Below are positions 1 to 5,748 of a DNA stretch of 8,255 nucleotides, piece by piece (the stretch's first letter is position 1; each line of letters starts with the position of its first letter). The translations under genes and the position numbers were made by a program. This DNA is from Ilumatobacteraceae bacterium (GTDB lineage Bacteria; Actinomycetota; Acidimicrobiia; Acidimicrobiales; Ilumatobacteraceae). The notes beneath the pieces are model-generated. The model saw only the letters and a program-made list of their open reading frames with translations. It searched no databases and was not told where the DNA came from. Location of the stretch: contig JALQWV010000119.1 in NCBI GenBank assembly GCA_023263465.1, forward strand, positions 1 through 8,255. The letters are read 5' to 3'.

Positions 1-53
1 CACAGAAGCAGCGCCCCGAAGCGGTTCAACACCATCGGTAACCTGCTTCTGTG
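1..53. repeat. 11-bp perfect inverted repeat overlapping a start codon, followed by a T-run
   Basis: Bases 1-11 (CACAGAAGCAG) are the exact reverse complement of bases 43-53 (CTGCTTCTGTG). The 31-base interval can add small internal pairings: 12-14 with 21-23, 24-26 with 40-42, and 31-33 with 37-39. The 3' arm ends exactly on the GTG start codon (51-53) of the TlpA-like gene. Two C and seven T follow (54-62). In RNA read from upstream this would look like an intrinsic terminator or a start-sequestering hairpin. The repeat is seen directly; its role is inference. The stem may extend left of base 1, which cannot be seen. If base 1 is a contig end, an assembly artefact is possible. Confidence 0.6.
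39..44 (+). promoter_or_regulatory. Candidate -10 element for a leaderless TlpA transcript
   Basis: TAACCT fits the TANNNT pattern of actinobacterial -10 boxes. It lies exactly 6 bases before the GTG at 51, so a transcript would begin at or next to the start codon. No Shine-Dalgarno sequence precedes the GTG, which agrees with leaderless initiation. I see no convincing -35 box. The same geometry recurs before the ABC ATPase gene. TANNNT is a weak motif that occurs often by chance. Confidence 0.3.
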
Positions 54-623
54 CCTTTTTTTCGTTCCCGCATACGTATTGCCATCGCGATCCTCGCTAT
101 AAGCGCGGCGGGTGGATGGGTATGGAGCGCTAGCAGCGAGCCAGAAATTGATGCCCAAATGACCACTCCCGGCGAAGTTCCCTACCCATCGCTCGACACC
201 AACGATGCCGTTGTTGGCAAGCAACTGCCCGATGTCGACGTAACCGATCTCGAAGGAAACACCATCGATTTGCAGAGCTTCGTTGGCTCACCCATCATTG
301 TCAATTTTTGGTACTCCACGTGTGAACCCTGTCGGCGAGAGATTCCCACCTTTGCTCAGGCGCAACAAACTCACAGCCATATTCGGTTTATCGGACTGAA
401 CATGAACGACTCTCCGGAAATGGCTAAGGCATTTGGTGAGAAGTACGGAATTAATTACCCCATCGTGTTCGATCCGTCTGGAACAGTCGTCCGCGAACTT
501 GGCGTTGCTACCGCACCAAGCACCCTCTTTATTGACACCAGCGGAAATATCGTTGATCAAGTTGCTGGCGAAATCAGTTCCGACAAACTTGAGTCACTCA
601 TTACTCAATGGTTTCCTTCATGA
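51..623 (+). CDS. Membrane-anchored TlpA/ResA-like thiol-disulfide oxidoreductase
   Basis: This 190-residue protein has a basic N-terminus and a hydrophobic segment (about residues 10-26) that should act as a signal anchor, placing a thioredoxin-fold domain (about 53-188) outside the membrane. The redox motif C91-E-P-C94 sits after a beta strand ending NFWYST. The cis-proline loop is APST (P156), followed by the LFID strand. Such proteins reduce disulfides in apocytochrome c or in copper-site proteins, using electrons from CcdA, which is the next gene. The GTG at 51 is the first possible start after an in-frame TAA at 39-41, and it is needed to include the anchor. The Cys pair is spelled CEPC as in Bacillus ResA, but the residue before it is Thr rather than the usual Trp. 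The stop overlaps the ccdA start as ATGA. Family assignment is firm; the actual substrate is not visible. Confidence 0.9.
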   Translation: MPFFRSRIRIAIAILAISAAGGWVWSASSEPEIDAQMTTPGEVPYPSLDTNDAVVGKQLPDVDVTDLEGNTIDLQSFVGSPIIVNFWYSTCEPCRREIPTFAQAQQTHSHIRFIGLNMNDSPEMAKAFGEKYGINYPIVFDPSGTVVRELGVATAPSTLFIDTSGNIVDQVAGEISSDKLESLITQWFPS

Positions 624-1495
624 TCATTGCCGACATAGTGATTGAAGGAAACTTTGCTTACAGTTTCATGCTTGGCATGCTTGCAGCGGTAAACCCATGC
701 GGTTTCGTTTTGCTTCCCGCATATTTGCTGTACTTCTTGGGTATTGATGGCGGCAACCAAGGTGTTACGCGAGCCCCTTTGCAGCGCGCAGTGCGAGTGA
801 GTGCTGCAGTTTCATCAGGGTTTCTTGTCGTATTTCTCATCGTTGGTTCAATCTCGCGATTGTTTACCCAATGGATTGAACTCAACGCAAAATATGCCGG
901 GTTTGTCATTGGGATCGCACTTATTGGTTTAGGTATCGCCATGTTGTTTGGGTGGAAACCTTCCTTTGCGACGTCTCTTCCCAGTACGAAAAAAGATCAT
1001 TCCACGCGAGCCATGTTCATCTTCGGAGTTGGCTACGCGGTCGCCAGTATTGGTTGCACCATTGGATTGCTCACCACCGCGATTCTTGGTTCTATCAGCA
1101 CACATGGTTTCGCTTCTGGCGTCATCAGCCTGGTGATGTATGGGCTTGGTATGTCCCTTTTAATTACCGCACTTACGGTCTCTTTGGCCGCAGCAAAGAC
1201 AGGGGTGTCGCGAGTGTTGAAGCAGAGTCTCCGCTACATCGACAAAGTTGCAGCTGCGTTCATTGCCATCACTGGCGCGTATCTCACCTGGTATTGGTAC
1301 GGAGCTATACGTGAGCGAAGTTCACTGGGCAACGTTGTGTCCAATGTGGAGAACTGGCAAAATTCTGTTTCGATGTGGTTGCAGGAACAGGGCGCACAGC
1401 GTCTTGCGTTTCTTTGCACACTGATCATTGGTGTAGCCGTGTTGTTCGTTGGGTTCAATCGCATTAAGCAACGTGCGAGTAGGCCCCGTCGCTAA
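620..1495 (+). CDS. ccdA: CcdA-type transmembrane thiol-redox protein
   Basis: This polytopic protein belongs to the CcdA/DsbD transmembrane family, which carries electrons from cytoplasmic thioredoxin to extracytoplasmic acceptors such as the TlpA-like protein encoded just upstream. The hallmark NPCGF-LLPAYL segment places the first redox cysteine at C27, and GYAVASIGCTIGL gives the second at C146, counting from the start at 620. Six core helices lie roughly at 14-40, 58-80, 92-112, 131-158, 168-192 and 208-229. A further hydrophobic helix at 262-279 follows a loop of about 30 residues and ends in a basic tail, so the protein is longer (291 residues) than minimal CcdA proteins of about 240. 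I chose ATG 620 because it overlaps the preceding stop as ATGA; ATG 608 in the same frame is possible. The stop overlaps the next start as TAATG, indicating one co-translated operon. Confidence 0.92.
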   Translation: MIIADIVIEGNFAYSFMLGMLAAVNPCGFVLLPAYLLYFLGIDGGNQGVTRAPLQRAVRVSAAVSSGFLVVFLIVGSISRLFTQWIELNAKYAGFVIGIALIGLGIAMLFGWKPSFATSLPSTKKDHSTRAMFIFGVGYAVASIGCTIGLLTTAILGSISTHGFASGVISLVMYGLGMSLLITALTVSLAAAKTGVSRVLKQSLRYIDKVAAAFIAITGAYLTWYWYGAIRERSSLGNVVSNVENWQNSVSMWLQEQGAQRLAFLCTLIIGVAVLFVGFNRIKQRASRPRR

Positions 1496-2121
1496 TGCTT
1501 GCCGAACTGCTTGCCCACCCTTCCGTTGAAGAAGTCTGCGAACTACGCGGAACTTTTGGATTTATGGCATTCCATGGTGGAGGGTTAGAGGAAGCAACCG
1601 ACATCATCGCCCAACACGCCGCAGAGGCAACGGGCAGTTCATATTACGGAATTCATCAACCAGCGTCGTTGAAGTGGCATGTTCCGTCACACCGAATTGA
1701 CCCACAGCATTCAGAAACGTTGTCCGATTTCCTTAACCACGTCGACACCGTCATCACCATTCACGGCTTTGGTAGACAGGGATTTTTCACGAGCCTGCTG
1801 CTTGGTGGTCGAAATCGTGGATTAGCAACACACGTTGCAAAACACTTGCGAACGGCACTTCCTGCTTACAACGTGGTGGATGATTTAGGTCGCATTCCTA
1901 GCGATCTTGCCGGACAACACATGGATAATCCTGTTAACCGCGTTCGCAACTATGGAGTGCAAATTGAATTGCCTCCACGCGTTCGCGGAGCAAGTCCGTT
2001 GTGGTGGGATTGGGAAGGTCCACATCTCACTCCTCATACTCAATCGCTCATTGATGGTCTCGTACGCGCAGTGCATACGTGGAATTCATCACAACGTTCT
2101 ACGGAGCCAGACGCTCAATAA
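1495..2121 (+). CDS. Poly-gamma-glutamate hydrolase-family protein (intracellular, substrate unknown)
   Basis: This 208-residue protein resembles the poly-gamma-glutamate hydrolase family (phage PghP type, a zinc peptidase with a carboxypeptidase-like fold). Family landmarks in order are FHGGGLEEATD (H27 and E32, likely metal ligands), SHRIDP (H66), ITIHGFG (H90), a GGRNRGLATHVAKHL segment (104-118), NRVRNYGVQIELPPRVRG (148-165, with E158 a likely catalytic or metal-site residue) and a C-terminal helix. There is no signal peptide or membrane segment, so it should be cytoplasmic, unlike secreted polymer-degrading members. The start is fixed by its TAATG overlap with ccdA. The host need not make poly-gamma-glutamate; homologues in actinobacteria carry this name by similarity only. 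A gamma-glutamyl or other amide substrate is possible but not shown. The 3' end overlaps the convergent pdxH by 23 bases. Family placement is from remembered motifs. Confidence 0.78.
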   Translation: MLAELLAHPSVEEVCELRGTFGFMAFHGGGLEEATDIIAQHAAEATGSSYYGIHQPASLKWHVPSHRIDPQHSETLSDFLNHVDTVITIHGFGRQGFFTSLLLGGRNRGLATHVAKHLRTALPAYNVVDDLGRIPSDLAGQHMDNPVNRVRNYGVQIELPPRVRGASPLWWDWEGPHLTPHTQSLIDGLVRAVHTWNSSQRSTEPDAQ

Positions 2122-2737
2122 TCCACGAAGCATCTGGTTGCAATGAATAGCGAAAGCGGTCGTGTAAGCGACTCGGTCGACCTTGCCAAAACTCAATTTC
2201 GTGCGGGGCTAATACCCACCCACCCCAATGTGGCGGTCGCTCCACATCTCGACCCAAAAAACGTTGTTCTGTTGCGGCCAATCGTGCGAGCAACTCGTCA
2301 CGTCCCGCTATCGGTTGAGACTGCGGTGAGGCCCATGCGCCTAATTGAGACTCGCGTGGGCGAGAAGCAAAGTACTCATCACTTACGTGATCGGGCAACT
2401 TAGTAACTTTTCCCCGAATTCGCACTTGGCGATGTAAGTCCAGCCATCCAAACACCGCGGCAGCGTTCGCATGTTCAATTAACTGCTTGCTCTTGGCGCT
2501 GTCGTAATTGGTGTAAAACGCAAAACCTGATTCATCGACACCACGAGCCAATACGATGCGTGAATCTGGCCCACCATCAATACCAATCGTTGACAATGTC
2601 ATGGCGTTCGGTTCTGCTACCAAAGCCTCTGCAGCTTGGTCATACCATCGTTGCCATTGCACGAGCGGGTTATTGTCCAGATCATTTCGTTCAAGACCCG
2701 CAGTTTCGTACTGCACACGGCGATCACGTAGAGACAC
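2099..2737 (-). CDS. pdxH: Pyridoxamine/pyridoxine 5'-phosphate oxidase
   Basis: PdxH is the FMN-dependent, cytoplasmic oxidase that turns pyridoxine or pyridoxamine 5'-phosphate into pyridoxal phosphate. The protein is 212 residues, normal for the family. Matching E. coli PdxH with a constant offset of 7, these sites are present: R60, Y75-T76, K82, Q104, Y122, R126, S130, Q139-S140, W184, R190-L-H192 and R194. The SRPRESQLGAW and EFWQGRPSRLHDRF blocks and the terminal ERLAP are diagnostic. Two positions differ: the phosphate-binding Lys72 equivalent is Arg65, and the FMN-contacting Arg88 equivalent is Ala81. The reading frame stays open far upstream inside serS, but homology begins at about the GTG at 2737, five bases after the serS stop, so I start there. 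GTG 2716 is a shorter alternative. It is probably co-transcribed with serS. Confidence 0.93.
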   Translation of the reverse strand: MSLRDRRVQYETAGLERNDLDNNPLVQWQRWYDQAAEALVAEPNAMTLSTIGIDGGPDSRIVLARGVDESGFAFYTNYDSAKSKQLIEHANAAAVFGWLDLHRQVRIRGKVTKLPDHVSDEYFASRPRESQLGAWASPQSQPIAGRDELLARLAATEQRFLGRDVERPPHWGGWVLAPHEIEFWQGRPSRLHDRFRYSLQPDASWIIERLAP

Positions 2738-2742
2738 AGCGC

Positions 2743-4035
2743 CTATTTCGAATAAATAACGGTCGTGCCACGCATATACGGATGGAGCACTGAAGGAATG
2801 GCAACCGATCCATCTTCTTGACGGAAGTTTTCCATAATTGCAGCCCACACACGAGGAACGGCGAGCGCAGACGCATTTAGCGTATGTGCGAACTCGGTTC
2901 CCTTTTGTCCTGTGCGCTTCATGCGAATATCGCCTCGACGTGCTTGATAATCGCTGAACCAACTGACCGAACTGACTTCAAGCCACGCGTCGCATCCTGG
3001 CGCATAAACCTCAACGTCAAAACTTCGGTGATGGCTTTGGCCCATATCACCTGTGCAAATTTCTATGATTCGATACGGCAATCCAAGGTTGGCAATCACA
3101 CGTTCCACGCGCGTTAGGAGTTCGATCAACATTGCAGGTGCGCCTTCAGGTGTGGAAATTGCAAAAATTTCAACCTTGTCAAATTCGTGGCTACGCAACA
3201 TTCCGCGAGTATCTCTGCCAGCAGAACCAGCTTCTCGCCGATAACACGATGAATGCGCCATGTATCGAATTGGTAAGTCGGCTTCGGCAAGCACTTCGCC
3301 TGCGTGAATTGACGTGAGTGGTGCCTCTGCCGTGGGGATACACCAAAGATCGTCTTTGCTCATTGAGTACGCATCGTCAGCAAACTTAGGAAGCTGACCT
3401 GTCGCGGTCAAGGTTGCCGTGCTGACGAGCGATGGTGGACGAATTTCCTCAAAAGCGTCTGCGTTGCAGTCAAGGGCGTACTGACACAGCGCACGAGCAA
3501 GTGTTGCTCCCGCTCCGCGTTGCATCGTGAACATCGCACCACTGATTTTCACTGCACGTTCGTTATCGAGAATGCCGAGTGCTGTCGCCGTGTCCCAGTG
3601 GGCAACGCGTTGATGCTCGGGAAACGACGCGGGCAAATTAATTGGACCTGTAATGGTTGGGTTCTGAGAATCATCCGACCCCACTACAACATCTGCATGG
3701 GGAATATTCGGCAGGCGTAGCAGCACCTCTTTGAGTTGCGCGGTCACCTGATCGGTCTCGGCTGCGAGCAACTGCTCTTTCTCACCAAGCGCCCTGCTCT
3801 CTACCTGTAGACCTTCAGCGGCCTTGTCGTCGCCACTTCGGCGCAGTGCACCGACCTGTTTCGATAACTCATTTACCTGCTGGCGAATCGCGTCACGTTC
3901 CGCGGTGATTTCTCGCATTCTGCCGTCAAAGCCCAGGGCCTCGTCGAGCAGTCCAATCAATTCGGGCTTATTACGGCGCGCCATCAGCTCGCGTACGGTG
4001 TCCGGCTCGCTGCGAAGGAAACGAATGTCAATCAC
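2743..4035 (-). CDS. serS: Seryl-tRNA synthetase
   Basis: This class II synthetase charges tRNA-Ser with serine in the cytoplasm. It is 430 residues, full length. The N-terminal helical arm that grips the tRNA long variable loop spans about residues 28-108 and looks like an antiparallel coiled coil. The catalytic domain shows the serine-binding TAE (235-237), motif 2 with YRREAGSAGRDTRG (265-278) and HEFDKVE, the VSS strand near 354-356, and motif 3 HTLNASALAVPR with the class-defining R395. Compared with the E. coli type, the segment after the VSS strand reads VSWFSDYQARR rather than CSN-x-x-DFQARR, and motif 3 has ALAVPR instead of GLAVGR. The start is GTG at 4035 with no visible Shine-Dalgarno site. 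It is divergent from the ABC operon and followed 5 bases later by pdxH. Confidence 0.96.
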   Translation of the reverse strand: MIDIRFLRSEPDTVRELMARRNKPELIGLLDEALGFDGRMREITAERDAIRQQVNELSKQVGALRRSGDDKAAEGLQVESRALGEKEQLLAAETDQVTAQLKEVLLRLPNIPHADVVVGSDDSQNPTITGPINLPASFPEHQRVAHWDTATALGILDNERAVKISGAMFTMQRGAGATLARALCQYALDCNADAFEEIRPPSLVSTATLTATGQLPKFADDAYSMSKDDLWCIPTAEAPLTSIHAGEVLAEADLPIRYMAHSSCYRREAGSAGRDTRGMLRSHEFDKVEIFAISTPEGAPAMLIELLTRVERVIANLGLPYRIIEICTGDMGQSHHRSFDVEVYAPGCDAWLEVSSVSWFSDYQARRGDIRMKRTGQKGTEFAHTLNASALAVPRVWAAIMENFRQEDGSVAIPSVLHPYMRGTTVIYSK

Positions 4036-4096
4036 GGTGACACAAGGCTAGCCGTGCGATCCCGCGACACTGCCCTACTTTGCGTACTGTTGAACT
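4036..4096. promoter_or_regulatory. Divergent promoter spacer between serS and the ABC exporter
   Basis: This 61-base spacer separates two GTG starts pointing in opposite directions, so both promoters should lie here. On the + strand TACTGT (4085-4090) is a TANNNT match exactly 6 bases before the GTG at 4097, and TACTTT (4076-4081) is a second candidate. On the - strand TAGCCT (4050 down to 4045) lies 9 bases before the serS GTG. The 8-bp palindrome GGCTAGCC (4046-4053) overlaps that box. No clear -35 boxes or ribosome sites are seen. The spacer is too short to hold a T-box leader for serS. Confidence 0.45.
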
Positions 4097-5026
4097 GTGA
4101 GTATTGCGTTGAAAACGTCTGCGAGTGTTGGCCTTTCGGTTTCACAACTGGTCATCAAATATGGCGACATCACCGCCGTTGACGCCATTTCATTTACCGC
4201 TCTACCTGGTCGCGTCACCGTCTTCCTCGGGCCAAACGGCGCTGGTAAAACCTCCACTATCGAAGCGTGCGAGGGTTTATCTGCGCCAACCTCAGGTTCG
4301 GTACAGGTGCTCGGACTAGACCCATTTCTCCAACGTAAGCAACTCAACCGCGTCATGGGAATCATGCTGCAAGATGGCGGCATTTATCCATCAGCACGGG
4401 TGGGTGAATTGGTGAAACAGTATTGCGCGCTGTACGGAAATGGTGTTGATGCCAATGCACTTGTCGCCCGCCTTGGACTACGAGATGTATCAAACACCAC
4501 GTACCGACGGTTATCTGGTGGCGAGAAGCAACGGCTTTCCCTGGCGCTGGCTCTGGCAGCTCTTCCCGAAATCATTTTTCTTGATGAGCCCACTTCGGGA
4601 ATTGATGTCAATGGACGCGACTTAGTTCGCTCGATCATTCGCGAGTTACGAGAAAGAGGTTGCTGTGTCATTGTTGCAACACACGAACTTGACGAAGCAG
4701 AGCGAATTGCCGATGACGTGCTGGTGTTTCATCGTGGAAATATTGTTGCTTCAGGAACGTTGCATGAATTGCGTTCAGGACGTGAGGAAATTCGATTCCG
4801 ATCAAGTTCGCTGATTGACGTACACTCACTTTCAACGACCCTCGGATACACGGTTGAACAAACACGACAGAACGAATTCACTATTTCAGGCACGAGTGAT
4901 TCACGAGTCATTGTTCAACTCACCGACTGGGCAAAGGCCAACAACGTTGACATTGGCGATATTGGAGCAGGATCGCAACGCCTGGACGACGTTTTCAGGC
5001 GACTCACAGCGGAGCCCGCATCATGA
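4097..5026 (+). CDS. ABC-2 type exporter, ATP-binding subunit
   Basis: This 309-residue cytoplasmic ATPase powers the permease encoded immediately downstream. Nucleotide-binding features in order are Walker A GPNGAGKT (45-52), Q-loop Q92 in MLQDGG, signature LSGGE (139-143), Walker B IIFLDEP (159-165), D-loop SGID and switch histidine H196 in ATHELDEAE. The drug- and polysaccharide-exporter subtype (CcmA/NatA/DrrA-like) is shown by the LQDGGIYP segment and by the C-terminal domain of about 80 residues ending in a DDVFRRLTAE motif, where such proteins commonly carry LEDVFLxLTG. The start is GTG at 4097, just after a TANNNT box and without a Shine-Dalgarno site. The stop overlaps the permease start as ATGA. 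No substrate can be read from the sequence. Similar ATPase-permease pairs sit near haem A synthesis genes in actinobacteria, so a role linked to oxidase assembly is possible but unproven. Confidence 0.93.
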   Translation: MSIALKTSASVGLSVSQLVIKYGDITAVDAISFTALPGRVTVFLGPNGAGKTSTIEACEGLSAPTSGSVQVLGLDPFLQRKQLNRVMGIMLQDGGIYPSARVGELVKQYCALYGNGVDANALVARLGLRDVSNTTYRRLSGGEKQRLSLALALAALPEIIFLDEPTSGIDVNGRDLVRSIIRELRERGCCVIVATHELDEAERIADDVLVFHRGNIVASGTLHELRSGREEIRFRSSSLIDVHSLSTTLGYTVEQTRQNEFTISGTSDSRVIVQLTDWAKANNVDIGDIGAGSQRLDDVFRRLTAEPAS

Positions 5027-5748
5027 AACTACTGCGCATTCAATTGGCTTGCGAACTTCGCATACTTGCTCGTAACGGTGAACAGCTACTGCTCATTCTT
5101 GGAATTCCCATGCTGTTGCTTGCCTTTTTGGGCAATGTTGATCTTCTGCCCACCGGCGATCAAAGCAGCATTGATTTTTTGATTCCTGGAATCATCGCAT
5201 TGGCAATCATGTCCACCGCCATGGTCAGCCTTGGCATCGCCACCGGGTTTGAACGTTCGTACCTCGTCCTCAAACGCCTGGGTGCAACACCGCTTGGTGT
5301 TCCACGACTGGTGTTGGCAAAGGCTCTTTCTGTTCTCGCTGTAGAAATAGTGCAAGTAATTCTGCTTGTTGGACTCGCCTACCTCTTCGGAGCAGATCTA
5401 GCCGTACTCCACCTTGCCAAGTTGGTACTTGCCATCGCACTTGGAACCCTTGCCTTTTCCGGCATCGGGCTTTCCCTTGCTGGTCGCTTACGCGGTGAAG
5501 TAAATCTGGCAGCACAGAATGCACTGTATTTAGTGCTGCTATTGGTTGGTGGAATTGTGTTTCCCCTGCAGGATCTTCCATCATGGTTGCAGTGGATGGG
5601 GCGAGTCACGCCTTCTGGTGCGCTTGCCGATGTGATGCGTGATGTTTTTTCGGCAACATCAACTTATGGTGCATCGTCACTCGTGGTTTTGCTCGGTTGG
5701 GCAATCGCTGGTCAGCTCAGTGCATTCAAATTGTTTCGCTGGAACTAG
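5023..5748 (+). CDS. ABC-2 type exporter, membrane permease subunit
   Basis: This 241-residue integral membrane protein has about six helices (roughly 21-37, 54-76, 98-122, 129-154, 166-183 and 217-235). The ABC-2 permease family is recognised by FERSYLVLKRLGATPL (76-91), matching the usual ERE-GTLKRLRATPL cytoplasmic loop, and by the late block VFPLQDLPSWLQWMGRVTPSGALADVMR (179-206). It would form a homodimer or pair with the ATPase encoded upstream to export an unidentified substrate. The start is well supported: a GGAG Shine-Dalgarno site (5011-5014) lies 8 bases before ATG 5023, and the start overlaps the ATPase stop. Its TAG stop (5746-5748) overlaps the stop of convergent ctaG, and no terminator is visible at the junction. 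Confidence 0.92.
   Translation: MKLLRIQLACELRILARNGEQLLLILGIPMLLLAFLGNVDLLPTGDQSSIDFLIPGIIALAIMSTAMVSLGIATGFERSYLVLKRLGATPLGVPRLVLAKALSVLAVEIVQVILLVGLAYLFGADLAVLHLAKLVLAIALGTLAFSGIGLSLAGRLRGEVNLAAQNALYLVLLLVGGIVFPLQDLPSWLQWMGRVTPSGALADVMRDVFSATSTYGASSLVVLLGWAIAGQLSAFKLFRWN

Noticed and set aside
1..35. Possible N-terminus of a divergent - strand gene (ATG at 35-33, reading MVLNRFGALLL off the left edge)
   Set aside because: Only 11 codons are visible, the same bases form the inverted repeat, and just 15 bases would separate it from the + strand start. This is too little to call a gene without the sequence to the left.
1..55. The folded left-edge sequence as a tRNA or small RNA
   Set aside because: A GGTTCAA string suggests a T-loop, but no 5-bp T-stem or 7-bp acceptor stem can be formed around it on either strand.
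2738..2962. Extended N-terminus of pdxH reading inside serS
   Set aside because: These codons are the antiparallel-free shifted frame of the serS 3' end, look unlike PdxH (Cys- and Arg-rich), and the family homology starts right after the serS stop.
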